Source: Clostridiales bacterium (GTDB taxonomy: Bacteria; Bacillota; Clostridia; Christensenellales; Aristaeellaceae). Taken from it: a stretch of DNA of 64,000 bases. Shown here in pieces: positions 52,158-60,346 of this stretch. The notes beneath the pieces were generated by a model that was not told the DNA's origin, searched no databases, and worked only from the letters and a program-made list of their open reading frames with translations. Both the position numbers and the translations under genes were made by a program. The stretch lies in assembly GCA_004557125.1 (NCBI GenBank), contig SFET01000018.1:1-64000 (forward strand). Reading direction: 5' to 3'. Position 1 is the first letter of the stretch. The number at the start of each line of letters is the position of its first letter.

Positions 52158-53588
52158 ATGCTGGACTTCATCACCAACGTCAACAAGGCCGTAAACAACT
52201 TCGTCTGGGGCGTGCCCGCCATGATCCTGATCATCGGCGTGGGCCTGTACCTCACGCTGTGCACCCGCTGCATCCAGATTCGCAGGTTCGGCACGTCCAT
52301 GCGCGAGACCATCGGCCGCATCTTCAGGCGCGGCGAGGCCTCCAAGGGCGCCATCACCCCCTTCCAGGCGGTGTGCACCGCGCTGGCCGCCACCGTGGGC
52401 ACCGGCAACATCGCGGGCGTGGCGGGCGCAATCGCCATCGGCGGCCCCGGCGCAGTGTTCTGGATGTGGGTCTCCGCGCTGCTGGGCATGTGCACCAAGC
52501 TGGTGGAGGTCACGCTGGCCGTGCACTACCGCGAGCGCAACGCCCAGGGCGACTGGGTGGGCGGCCCGATGTACTTCATCAAGAACGGCCTGGGCAAGAA
52601 GTGGATGTGGCTGGGCTGCGTGTTCGCGGCGCTGGGCGCTGTGACCGTGTTCGGCACCGGCAACGCCACCCAGGTCAACGCCATCATCACCTCCATCAAC
52701 TCCGCGCTGTACAGCTTCGGCCTGACTCCGGAGGGCGGCATCAAGGCCATCAACCTGGCCATCGGCATCCTGATCGCCTTCCTGGTGGGCCTGGTGCTGC
52801 TGGGCGGCATCAAGCGCATCGGCCGCGTGACCGAACGCCTGGTTCCCTTCATGGCGCTGCTGTACGTGGTGCTGGGCCTGGGCGTGGTCGTCATCAACAT
52901 CAAAAATGTGCCCGGCGTGTTCGGCATGATCTTCCGCGGCGCGTTCAACCCCGCAGCCATCACCGGCGGCGTGATCGGCTCCATGTTCACCGCCATGAAG
53001 AAGGGCGTGTCCCGCGGCATCTTCTCCAATGAGGCCGGTCTGGGTACCGCGTCCATCGCCCACGCCTCCGCTGACACCGACGATGCGGTCAAGCAGGGCC
53101 TGTTCGGCGTGTTCGAGGTCTTTGCCGACACCATCGTGATCTGCACCCTCACCGCGCTGGTCATCCTGTGCAGCGGCGTTGCCGTGAACTACGGCCAGGC
53201 GGCAGGTGCGGCGCTGACCATCAGCGGCTTCACCGCCACCTATGGCGGCTGGGTGTCCATCCTGACCGCGGTCGCCATGTGCAGCTTCGCCCTGTCCACC
53301 ATCCTGGGCTGGGGCCTGTACGGCATGCGCTGCGTGGAGTTCCTCTTCGGCTCGAAGGTGAACAAGCCCTTCCTGCTGATCTACTCCCTGGTCGCCATCG
53401 TGGGCGCAACCATCGACCTGGGCCTGCTGTGGGACATCTGCGACACCTTCAACGGCCTGATGGCCATTCCCAACCTGATCGCCGTGGCGCTGCTCAGCCC
53501 GGTGGCAATACTACTTCGACAAGAAGCCCGAGGCCGCGCTGAAGAGGTAAATCTGTGTAGAGGGGAACACGTCCCCCTGTCAGACTGA
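52158..53588 (+). CDS. Sodium:alanine symporter (AgcS), altered C-terminus
   Basis: AgcS/AlsT family carrier with about ten helices. It starts MLDFITNVNKAVNNFVWGVP and has the family motifs TGNIAGVAGAIAIGGPGAVFW and GIFSNEAGLGTASIAHASA. The start at 52158 follows GGAGGG. Near 53503 the frame slips: the expected tail (YYFDKKPEAALKR, stop at 53548-53550) is present one frame over, with several residues missing before it. As read, the protein is 476 residues with a foreign tail (ILLRQEARGRAEEVN...). All helices precede the change, so transport may survive. Controlled by the upstream T-box. Confidence 0.88.
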   Translation: MLDFITNVNKAVNNFVWGVPAMILIIGVGLYLTLCTRCIQIRRFGTSMRETIGRIFRRGEASKGAITPFQAVCTALAATVGTGNIAGVAGAIAIGGPGAVFWMWVSALLGMCTKLVEVTLAVHYRERNAQGDWVGGPMYFIKNGLGKKWMWLGCVFAALGAVTVFGTGNATQVNAIITSINSALYSFGLTPEGGIKAINLAIGILIAFLVGLVLLGGIKRIGRVTERLVPFMALLYVVLGLGVVVINIKNVPGVFGMIFRGAFNPAAITGGVIGSMFTAMKKGVSRGIFSNEAGLGTASIAHASADTDDAVKQGLFGVFEVFADTIVICTLTALVILCSGVAVNYGQAAGAALTISGFTATYGGWVSILTAVAMCSFALSTILGWGLYGMRCVEFLFGSKVNKPFLLIYSLVAIVGATIDLGLLWDICDTFNGLMAIPNLIAVALLSPVAILLRQEARGRAEEVNLCRGEHVPLSD

Positions 53589-53589
53589 A

Positions 53590-53617
53590 CCGCCGTCCGA
53601 AATCGGATGGCGGTTTT
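53590..53617 (+). terminator. Terminator of the symporter gene
   Basis: 11-bp stem CCGCCGTCCGA/TCGGATGGCGG with an AA loop, followed by TTTT. It overlaps neither frame's stop. Confidence 0.75.
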
Positions 53618-53631
53618 CATATCCTAGATTA

Positions 53632-53660
53632 TCGACAAACATGCCCTTCTGTGGTACAAT
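53632..53660 (+). promoter_or_regulatory. trmO promoter
   Basis: TCGACA, 17-base spacer, TACAAT with a TGG extension, 33 bases before the ATG. Confidence 0.6.
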
Positions 53661-53693
53661 TCCGATAGAATACAGGCAATCCGGAGGCAGGTC

Positions 53694-54371
53694 ATGGCAG
53701 AGGAGCTTTCATTCAACATCATCGCGCGCATACACAGCGACTTCCCCACGAAGTTCGGCATTCCCCGCCAGAGCGCCCTGGTGCCGGAGCTGAAGTCGCG
53801 CATCGTGTTCGAGCCGGAGTACCGGGACGAGAACGCGCTGCGGGGCATCGAGCAGTTCACCCACCTGTGGCTGATCTGGAACTTCTCCGAATCGAAGGGC
53901 TGGTCGCCCACGGTGCGTCCGCCACGGCTGGGCGGCAACACCCGGCTGGGGGTGTTCGCCACGCGCTCACCCTTCCGACCGAACCCCATCGGGCTCTCCT
54001 CGGTGCGGCTGGAGGGCGTGGAGCGCGACCCGAAGCTGGGGCCGGTGCTGCTCGTGTCCGGCGCAGACCTGCTGGATGGCACGCCGATCCTGGACATCAA
54101 GCCCTACATCCCCTACGCCGATTCCCACCCCGAGGCCTCCGGCGGCTTTACCGAGCAGACGGTTCATCATCACCTGGAGGTGGAATTCCCGGAGGCGCTG
54201 CTTCTGCGCGTGCCTGCGGACAAGCGCGCGGCCCTCACCGGCGTGCTGTCCCAGGACCCTCGGCCCTCCTATCAGGACGATCCGGAGCGCATCTACGGCT
54301 TCCCCTTCGCAGGCCTGGAGCTGCGCTTCCGGGTGGATGGGGAAAAATTGACCGTGGTGGACGTACTCTGA
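53694..54371 (+). CDS. trmO: tRNA m6t6A methyltransferase TrmO (TsaA/YaeB)
   Basis: 225 residues with the TsaA fold: IARIHSDFPTKFGIPRQSAL, FTHLWLIWNFSE, RPPRLGGNTRLGVFATRSPF RPNPIGLSSVRL (the SAM-binding core) and LDIKPYIPYADS. Methylates N6-threonylcarbamoyl-adenosine 37 in some tRNAs. A C-terminal YaeB-type domain is also present. Monocistronic, followed by the second copy of the structured repeat. Confidence 0.92.
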   Translation: MAEELSFNIIARIHSDFPTKFGIPRQSALVPELKSRIVFEPEYRDENALRGIEQFTHLWLIWNFSESKGWSPTVRPPRLGGNTRLGVFATRSPFRPNPIGLSSVRLEGVERDPKLGPVLLVSGADLLDGTPILDIKPYIPYADSHPEASGGFTEQTVHHHLEVEFPEALLLRVPADKRAALTGVLSQDPRPSYQDDPERIYGFPFAGLELRFRVDGEKLTVVDVL

Positions 54372-54372
54372 C

Positions 54373-54572
54373 GGCGGGATGAGGGCATCCCCCCTACAGT
54401 GCGGAGCGACACCGAGCAGTATTTCCAAAACCAGACATAAGAAATCCAGTCCATTCCTGCCGGACTGGATTTCGGGTAAAAACAGGCATATCAATCGGAA
54501 AGGAACACAGAATCCCTGCCCCATTCTTGCCGGGGCAGGGATTCGTTCGCTTACACCGCGAAGCGTTGTGGC
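54373..54572. repeat. Structured intergenic repeat, copy 2
   Basis: Same order as the copy at 15642-15850: GGCGGGATG/CATCCCCCC (54373-54394), AAATCCAGTC/GACTGGATTT (54442-54472), GAATCCCTGCCCC with its complement (54510-54544), and the 3' box TCGCTTACACCGCG...GTTGTGG. Like copy 1 it lies between convergent genes. Confidence 0.75.
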
Positions 54573-54614
54573 CGCGGCGCCTCGCCGTGGCTGCGGCGCC
54601 GCGCCGCCGGGGAA

Positions 54615-56255
54615 TTATTCCACGATGGTGATGCGGCCCTGGCCGTAGGGATCGGAGTACTCCTCGCCGACCACGCCGCCGAGGGTATCGACGATGTAGT
54701 TGATGAGCACCTGATTGTCGATCAGCACCTCGTCCTGCAGCAGGGTATCATTCTGGAACATGTTCAGGCCGTCGCCGCCGGACTTGAGCATGTAGTTGTG
54801 GGAAGCCAGGGTGTAGGTGGCCTCGGGATCGATGGGCTCGCCAGCCACCAGCACGTTCTGCACGCGGCGCTCACCGGCGACTTCAACGAAGCTGCCCGCA
54901 TCGTCCACGACCACGCTGGACTCCACGCCCGCATTGATCTCGTAGCTCAGGCCGGAGACCTGCAGGAAGCCGCCGCACTCGTCGGGCAGCGCGCGGGAGC
55001 TCATCTCCAGCGCATCCAGGATCTGCTGGCCGGTGACCTCCATCAGGCAGGCCATGTTGCCGAAGGGATGCACGCTCAGGATCTGGCCGTAGGTGATGTC
55101 GCCGGCCGGGATGTCTGCGCGCACGCCGCCGCCGTTGACGAAGGCGATGTCAGCGCCCAGCACCACGCGATAAGCGTCGGCGCACAGGTCGCCCAGGTTG
55201 GTCTCCGCAGTGCGCACCGCGCGCTCGCCGGTGGCCGGATCCTTGGTGGTCAGATCGACGGCAGTGGTGGCCACGACCTGGTTCAGGGTCTCCTCATACT
55301 GGGCCTTGACGGTGGCGATGAAGGCCTCGGCCTCCTCGTCCTGGAACAGGGATTCGCTGTGCAGCGCGGTGGTCAGTACGGGGGTCTGCTCCTCATCGGC
55401 TTCGATGACCAGGGAGCCGACGTTGTTCAGCTTGGTGCCGGTGGAGGAGAGGATCACGTCCTCGCCCGCGGCGTTCTGCACCAGCTCCATCTCCCAGACG
55501 GAGTGGGAGTGGCCGTCCAGCACGGCGTCGATGCCGGTGGTGTTGACGATCAGGTCGCTGGAGGTGTAGGGAACGCTGGAGCCGTCGGTGCCCAGATGGC
55601 TCATGGCCACCACGATCTCAGCACCCTCGGCGCGGGCGTCGTCCACGGCCTTCTGCACGGCGGCGTAGAGCTTCGCGCCCTCCTCGCCCTGGCAAAAGCT
55701 GTAGATGTAGTTGCCTTCCTCGTCCTGGAAGTAGGTGGGGGTGGACTTGGTGAAGGTCTCCGGGGTGGAAACGCCCACGAACGCGACCTTCCAGCCGCCC
55801 AGCTCCTTGATCACGTAGGGATCCAGGATCGGATTGCCCTCGAGATCGCAGAAGTTCGCGGAGACATAGGGGAACTCCGCCTTCTCGCGCAGGGCCATGA
55901 ACTGGTCCATGCCGTAGTCGAACTCATGATTGCCGATGGTTGCGATGTCGTAGCCCACGGCGTTCATGATGTCGATGATGTACTCGCCCTTGGACAGGGT
56001 GCCGATGGGGCCGCCCTGGATGGCGTCGCCGTTGTCGACCAGGATCACCTCGTAGCCGAGCTTCTCGTAGGCCTTCTCATAGGCCGCGAGACCGGCATAG
56101 CCGATGGCGTCCTCGATACCGCAGTGGACGTCGTTGGTGTAGAGGATCACGACGGGCTGATGCGCAACCTCCGCCGTCTCCGCCTCCTGGGCGACAGCGA
56201 AGCCTGCAAGCATCATGGAAACGACCAGGAGAACAGCCAAAACTTTCTTAAGCAT
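54615..56255 (-). CDS. Secreted 5'-nucleotidase/UDP-sugar hydrolase family protein
   Basis: 546 residues. Signal peptide (MLKKVLAVLLVVSMMLAGFA, then VAQ). Metallophosphatase domain: LYTNDVHCGIED, LVDNGDAIQGGPIGTLSKG, TIGNHEFDYGMDQF, VAMSHLGTDG and VLDGHSHSVWE (metal ligands). The C-terminal substrate domain has ETNLGDLCADAYR, FVNGGGVRADIPAGDITYGQ and LKSGGDGLNMF. It hydrolyses extracellular nucleotides for uptake. TATAAT lies upstream on the minus strand without a clear -35. Confidence 0.93.
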   Translation of the reverse strand: MLKKVLAVLLVVSMMLAGFAVAQEAETAEVAHQPVVILYTNDVHCGIEDAIGYAGLAAYEKAYEKLGYEVILVDNGDAIQGGPIGTLSKGEYIIDIMNAVGYDIATIGNHEFDYGMDQFMALREKAEFPYVSANFCDLEGNPILDPYVIKELGGWKVAFVGVSTPETFTKSTPTYFQDEEGNYIYSFCQGEEGAKLYAAVQKAVDDARAEGAEIVVAMSHLGTDGSSVPYTSSDLIVNTTGIDAVLDGHSHSVWEMELVQNAAGEDVILSSTGTKLNNVGSLVIEADEEQTPVLTTALHSESLFQDEEAEAFIATVKAQYEETLNQVVATTAVDLTTKDPATGERAVRTAETNLGDLCADAYRVVLGADIAFVNGGGVRADIPAGDITYGQILSVHPFGNMACLMEVTGQQILDALEMSSRALPDECGGFLQVSGLSYEINAGVESSVVVDDAGSFVEVAGERRVQNVLVAGEPIDPEATYTLASHNYMLKSGGDGLNMFQNDTLLQDEVLIDNQVLINYIVDTLGGVVGEEYSDPYGQGRITIVE

Positions 56256-56340
56256 GGGAGTAACCGCCTTTCCATATGGTTTTGTTTTGAACCCAAGTCC
56301 ATTATAAGGGAAAATTATTACAGCAGTTTTAAATTATGAG

Positions 56341-56366
56341 AAAAACCGCACAAAACGTGCGGCTTT
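56341..56366 (-). terminator. Terminator of putP
   Basis: Stem CCGCAC/GTGCGG (56345-56361) with flanking A/T tracts; a T-run follows on the minus strand. Confidence 0.75.
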
Positions 56367-56416
56367 TCTTCCCGGCAGATATGCCGATATTGTGCTCGTC
56401 CTCTAAGGTTGCGCAA

Positions 56417-57952
56417 TCAAAACTGCGCCTTCACCGCATCGAACTCGTCGGTCACGGCCTTGTCCGGCGCGGGGGTCAGCAGGCTGACCACGATGTTCAC
56501 GATGCCGGCGAACACGAACGCGGGCAGCAGCTCGTAGATGTTCCATGCGCCGCCCAGCGGACGCACCAGGTACTTCCAGATGAACACCATCGCGCCGCCG
56601 GCGATCATGCCCGCCAGCGCACCGGCCCTGTTGGAGCGCCGCCAGAACAGCGCCAGCAGCACCACCGGGCCAAAGGCCGCGCCGAAGCCCGCCCAGGCGA
56701 AGGACACGATGTTGAACACGGAGCTGTTGGGATCCGCCGCAATGAAGGCCGCGATGACGGAGATCGCCACCACGCTGCCGCGCGCCAGCACCATCTCCGC
56801 GCGCTTGCTCATGCGGATGTGCAGGAAATCGCGGAACAGGTTCTGGGACACGCTGGAGGACGCCGCCAGCAGCTGGGAATCCGCCGTGGACATGGTCGCC
56901 GCCAGGATGCCCGCCAGGATCATGCCGCCCACCAGCGCCGCCAGCCAGCCGTGGCTTGCGATCAGGTCGGCGATGCGGATGATGATGGTCTCGGCCTCGG
57001 AGGAGGTGGTGAAGCTCTCCACCGCGCCCACCGCGGAGATGGCGTTGCCAACCACGCCGATCATCACGGCCGCCGCCATGGAGATGACCACCCACACGCT
57101 GGCCACCCTGCGGGACAACTTCAGCTTCTGCGCGTCGCCGATGGCCATGAAGCGCAGCAGCACGTGGGGCATGCCGAAGTAGCCCAGGCCCCAGGCCAGC
57201 GTGGAGGCGATGGTCAGCGCGCCGTAGGGAGCAGCGGAGCCGCTTGCAATGTCGTAGCTCTGGGTCAGCTTCAGGTAGCCCGGCAGCGCCCGCGCATTCT
57301 CCATCACCGCGCCCAGTCCGCCCGCCGCAGAGATGCCGAAGCCGAACACCACGATCAGCGCAACCGTCATCACGATGGACTGGATCAGGTCGGTCATGCT
57401 GGCCGCCATGAAGCCGCCCAGCACCGTGTAGCCCACGATGACCACCGCGCTCAGCAGCATCGCCGCCGTGTAGTCCATGCCGAACAGGCTCCTGAACAGC
57501 TTGCCGCAGGCCGCGAAGCCCGAGGCCGTGTAGGGCACGAAGAAGATGATGATGACCAGCGCCGCAATGCAGCTCAGCAGGTTGCGCCTGTCATGATAGC
57601 GCTTGGAGAAGAAGTCCGGCACGGTGATGGCGTTCACATGGGCCGTGTAGGCGCGGATGCGCTTTGCCACGATCAGCCAGTTCAGATAGGTGCCCACCGC
57701 AAGGCCGATGGCCGTCCAGGCCGCGTCCGCGATGCCCGAGATGTAGGCCACGCCCGGCAGGCCCAGCAGCAGCCAGGACGACATGTCCGAGGCCTCGGCG
57801 CTCATCGCCGTGGTCAGCGGGCCCAGCTTGCGGCCGCCCAGGTAGAAGTCGCCTACGCTGGACGTGCGCCTGGAATAGATCCAGCCGATGGCGACCATTC
57901 CCGCCAGATAGATGATGATGGCAATCAGCATCAACAGATTTGCACTCGTCAT
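56417..57952 (-). CDS. putP: Sodium/proline symporter PutP
   Basis: 511 residues, SSS family, 13 predicted helices: MTSANLLMLIAIIIYLAGMV, FYLGGRKLGPLTTAMSAEAS DMSSWLLLGLPG (sodium site), VPYTASGFAACGKLF, AATMSTADSQLLAASSSVSQNLF. Takes up proline with Na+. ATG 57952 is used; a longer frame upstream has no membrane character. The leader contains an 11-bp hairpin (57977-57987 with 58003-58013), and an operator-like region lies further upstream next to a TetR gene. Confidence 0.92.
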   Translation of the reverse strand: MTSANLLMLIAIIIYLAGMVAIGWIYSRRTSSVGDFYLGGRKLGPLTTAMSAEASDMSSWLLLGLPGVAYISGIADAAWTAIGLAVGTYLNWLIVAKRIRAYTAHVNAITVPDFFSKRYHDRRNLLSCIAALVIIIFFVPYTASGFAACGKLFRSLFGMDYTAAMLLSAVVIVGYTVLGGFMAASMTDLIQSIVMTVALIVVFGFGISAAGGLGAVMENARALPGYLKLTQSYDIASGSAAPYGALTIASTLAWGLGYFGMPHVLLRFMAIGDAQKLKLSRRVASVWVVISMAAAVMIGVVGNAISAVGAVESFTTSSEAETIIIRIADLIASHGWLAALVGGMILAGILAATMSTADSQLLAASSSVSQNLFRDFLHIRMSKRAEMVLARGSVVAISVIAAFIAADPNSSVFNIVSFAWAGFGAAFGPVVLLALFWRRSNRAGALAGMIAGGAMVFIWKYLVRPLGGAWNIYELLPAFVFAGIVNIVVSLLTPAPDKAVTDEFDAVKAQF

Positions 57953-57976
57953 AGTTTCCAATCCCCCTCTTTTGTG

Positions 57977-58013
57977 GGGGAATGCCGGCATATTTCCCCC
58001 ATCGGCATTCCCC
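57977..58013 (-). promoter_or_regulatory. Hairpin in the putP leader
   Basis: GGGGAATGCCG (57977-57987) pairs with CGGCATTCCCC (58003-58013), within 25-60 bases of the putP start. It could influence stability or translation. Confidence 0.45.
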
Positions 58014-58062
58014 GTACGCCGGATGCGCCACACATGCGCCCGCTTCCGGCAACTTGCCGTCA

Positions 58063-58121
58063 ATTATATCACATACATAAATAGACCGAAATACAGAACA
58101 CAGTCCATACTGTATTCTGTA
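58063..58121 (-). promoter_or_regulatory. putP promoter and operator-like dyads
   Basis: Perfect TATAAT at 58063-58068 (minus) with a weak -35. Just upstream are two overlapping dyads: TACAGAA (58092-58098)/TTCTGTA (58115-58121) and AATACAG (58090-58096)/CTGTATT (58110-58116). CAGTCCATA is also repeated directly (58101 and 58125). Candidate binding site for the neighbouring TetR regulator. Confidence 0.5.
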
Positions 58122-58229
58122 CTTCAGTCCATATCCACGCTTGATTCGGCTGTAATTTCGGGATATTTTAAGTAGAATGAATTCTATACACGATTCAAAA
58201 CGAATTCTGTTCTGATCATTGAACTTCTG

Positions 58230-58820
58230 TTAAATGTCCGCCCGGTACATGCCCATGAAGGCCGGCATCATCTTCTGGGCGTAGTTCGCCAGCGAATACT
58301 CGCCAGAGCACAGGCACCAGTCGTACATCAGCGCGCGCTCGCACAGCGCGTAGGTCTTGACGATGTCGTTGACCGAGGCCTCCGTGCACAGCTCGCCCTT
58401 CCGCTGGCCCTCGGAGATGATGCTGCGCAGCAGGCGGTAGTACATGCGGTTGTGATCCAGCAGGTGCTTCTCGCCCTTGGTGACCAGCTGGGTGGAGATC
58501 AGCCGCGCCAGCAGGTCCAGCGACACCCGGTCCTCGATCATCCGGAACAGCTCCCGGTTTAAGTACATCAGCTTGTCGAAGGCGTGCATGTCCGGCGGCA
58601 GAATCTCCCGCAATTGCGCATACTTCTCATCAAACAGATCCGAAAGCGTGCCCAAAAGCGCATCCTTTCCCTCAAAATAGTGGTAAAAGGAGCCCTTTGA
58701 GGTTCCGGACTGCTCGATAATCTCCTCGATGGTGGTGTCCTCGTAGCCCTGCTCGTAGAACAGCGCCCAGGCCGCATTGATGATGCGCCCGCGGGTGTTC
58801 CGGCTGTCGCGCTTCGCCAT
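58230..58820 (-). CDS. TetR/AcrR family regulator
   Basis: 196 residues. N-terminal helix-turn-helix: NTRGRIINAAWALFYEQGYE DTTIEEIIEQSGTSKGSFYHYF. The rest is a helical ligand domain without a recognisable signature. GGAGG is eight bases before the ATG. It is transcribed toward putP, with 277 bases of repeat-rich DNA in between. Effector unknown; control of putP and of itself is the simplest guess. Confidence 0.88.
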   Translation of the reverse strand: MAKRDSRNTRGRIINAAWALFYEQGYEDTTIEEIIEQSGTSKGSFYHYFEGKDALLGTLSDLFDEKYAQLREILPPDMHAFDKLMYLNRELFRMIEDRVSLDLLARLISTQLVTKGEKHLLDHNRMYYRLLRSIISEGQRKGELCTEASVNDIVKTYALCERALMYDWCLCSGEYSLANYAQKMMPAFMGMYRADI

Positions 58821-58930
58821 GGTATCGCCTCCCTGGGGGTATTATACGAAAAAAACGGCAGCTTGACAAGGGAAGCCCCGGCCATTCCCGCAAACCCGGC
58901 GCCCGTTCGCAGGATGCACCCGAATTGCGA

Positions 58931-58959
58931 TTGACGACCGCCCCGCAATTGTGTATCAT
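58931..58959 (+). promoter_or_regulatory. Native promoter of the interrupted phosphatase gene
   Basis: TTGACG, 17-base spacer, TATCAT, with AGAGGTGA before ATG 59017. It now reads into a 17-codon stub and the integrative element. Confidence 0.7.
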
Positions 58960-59016
58960 AAAACCAATGAAAGGTATTCCGACCAAGACTTAGGACTTTT
59001 CAAGAGGTGAAAAAGC

Positions 59017-59070
59017 ATGATCAAAATCCTGTTTATATGTCACGGCAACATCTGCCGTTCGCCCATTTAA
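59017..59070 (+). pseudogene. 5' stub of low-molecular-weight phosphatase gene
   Basis: Encodes MIKILFICHGNICRSPI then TAA. It is the start of the same protein encoded in full at 61940 (MIRILFICHGNICRSPM...), cut exactly after the catalytic loop. It keeps a promoter and ribosome-binding site, so a 17-residue peptide may still be made. This is the left boundary of the inserted element. Confidence 0.85.
59041..59066 (+). repeat. Left attachment repeat (attL core)
   Basis: 26 bases (from CACGGCAACATCTGCCG to the CGCCCAT end) that recur at 61964-61989 with one T/C difference. They encode the phosphatase P-loop HGNICRSP. Confidence 0.85.
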
Positions 59071-59104
59071 TGCGATGGCACAAGGGTTTTGAGACACGCT
59101 CCAA

Positions 59105-59132
59105 CCAATTTACAACGATTTTTACAACTTTT
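59105..59132 (+). promoter_or_regulatory. Left arm-type integrase sites
   Basis: CCAATTTACAAC (59105-59116) abuts CGATTTTTACAACTTTT (59116-59132). The same 12-mer (inverted) and 17-mer (direct) lie near the right end. Confidence 0.65.
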
Positions 59133-59163
59133 GAAGAGTGAAAAACTGAACCAGATATGACAA

Positions 59164-59195
59164 AAACCCTTGCGAAGTGATTTTCGCAAGGGTTT
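59164..59195 (-). terminator. Terminator of the element's cargo genes
   Basis: 13-bp perfect stem AAACCCTTGCGAA/TTCGCAAGGGTTT with a 6-base loop, followed by GTTTTTG on the minus strand. Confidence 0.75.
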
Positions 59196-59231
59196 GTTGG
59201 TTTTTGGATATATAGTGGATTATTCACCCGG

Positions 59232-59534
59232 TCAAATCCTGATGCTCACATTCTTCACAGCTTCCCCAATAGACCTCTCCAATATATCCCCGATGGCTGC
59301 GGCTAACTGGTCGTGATGGATTTTCTGCCCGTTCAGGTAGGTTTCAAACTCTACCACCAATCTTTCCCTGAACTGTTCCATACAATCTTGAAACAACTGC
59401 GGTACAACCGTGCGGACGAATTTTTCTGTTGCTGTGAAGTAGTCGTATATGTGCTGGTCATGCGGATACCGTGCATCCGATACCATAGTTGTGATTTCGC
59501 CCATAATACAATTCAAACCTTGATAATTTGCCAT
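59232..59534 (-). CDS. Element protein of unknown function (100 residues)
   Basis: A soluble, mostly helical protein (MANYQGLNCIMGEITTMVSD ... ERSIGEAVKNVSIRI). No motif is recognised. AAGGAGT lies eight bases before the ATG, which is inside the 3' end of the upstream gene (22-base overlap), so the two are translated together. Possible roles are excision control or cargo; neither is shown by the sequence. Confidence 0.7.
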   Translation of the reverse strand: MANYQGLNCIMGEITTMVSDARYPHDQHIYDYFTATEKFVRTVVPQLFQDCMEQFRERLVVEFETYLNGQKIHHDQLAAAIGDILERSIGEAVKNVSIRI

Positions 59535-60100
59535 AATAGAACTCCTTGCCCTGCTACTTCACTTATAACAAGGAAGCAGAGGGACTTTTTTATATTCATA
59601 TAATTGTATTTGGAACCGAGAATTGGCGGTTGGATATTGGTTCCATCATAGTTTTCCGGCGTTGGGAAGTAGGGAACCTGAGCGTGGTCGCGGAAGACCT
59701 CATAAGAGTAGCGGGGTCTTGTCATAAACGCGACATAGCGTTCAAGCAGGTAGTGAATGCCAAGTGCCTTGCGGTTGTGCCGCAGGTAGGTGAAGGGGAT
59801 GCGATTTCCATCATCATCAACATAGCGACCATAGTTGGCATAGCGGATGATGGTTTCTACCAAATCGGGATGAACCTTTCCATTCACGGTATATTTCCAT
59901 CCGTCCCGATAGGGTTCGCGGTAGAGACCTTTAAGAAGTTTGACCTTCTTTTCTTCCTTATCCGCATTGCGACCGAAATCATATTTTGCCGCGCGCTTGG
60001 GCTGCTTGTAGTATCGGTCATCGTTGGCAAGTCCAATATAGAGCATCTGGCTGCTTTCGCTGTAGCGGTATTCTACATCATCGCAGAGGTTGTTTTCCAT
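59513..60100 (-). CDS. Element protein of unknown function (195 residues)
   Basis: A Tyr/Arg/Lys/Asp-rich soluble protein: ESSQMLYIGLANDDRYYKQP, KVKLLKGLYREPYRDGWKYT, RHNRKALGIHYLLERYVAFM. The last about 25 residues turn hydrophobic (SLCFLVISEVAGQGVLLWQII), which may be genuine or the result of a 3' change. AAAGGAGG lies eight bases before the ATG, and a good promoter precedes it, so it is expressed divergently from the integrase. No family recognised. Confidence 0.7.
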   Translation of the reverse strand: MENNLCDDVEYRYSESSQMLYIGLANDDRYYKQPKRAAKYDFGRNADKEEKKVKLLKGLYREPYRDGWKYTVNGKVHPDLVETIIRYANYGRYVDDDGNRIPFTYLRHNRKALGIHYLLERYVAFMTRPRYSYEVFRDHAQVPYFPTPENYDGTNIQPPILGSKYNYMNIKKSLCFLVISEVAGQGVLLWQIIKV

Positions 60101-60144
60101 TGTCCTTGCCTCCTTTGTTGTGTCTCTCGTTTGTTTGTGAGACC

Positions 60145-60173
60145 ATTATAGCACGGCTGGATATAGGAAACAA
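60145..60173 (-). promoter_or_regulatory. Promoter of the element's minus-strand genes
   Basis: TTGTTT (60168-60173), 17-base spacer, perfect TATAAT (60145-60150) with a TGC extension. Confidence 0.75.
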
Positions 60174-60218
60174 CTTACTTAGCCAATTAGGGATAACATA
60201 CTATTAACAAAAGTTGAT

Positions 60219-60253
60219 ATATTGTGGTTTTAATAGCGGTATATATACAATAT
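60219..60253. promoter_or_regulatory. Inverted repeat in the divergent control region
   Basis: ATATTGT (60219-60225) and ACAATAT (60247-60253), placed between the cargo promoter and the decamer array; a possible operator. Confidence 0.4.
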
Positions 60254-60346
60254 GTTCGGTTTATATGGGTTCAAAGTGGCAAAAAAGCTGTGTTAAAAAT
60301 CGTTAATTTAATTAGACGAAAATATGACAAAACCAACAGGAAGGAA

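Noticed and set aside
59033..59227. A 64-codon minus-strand frame at the left end of the element
   Set aside because: It crosses the attachment repeat and the terminator at 59164-59195, and has no ribosome-binding site.
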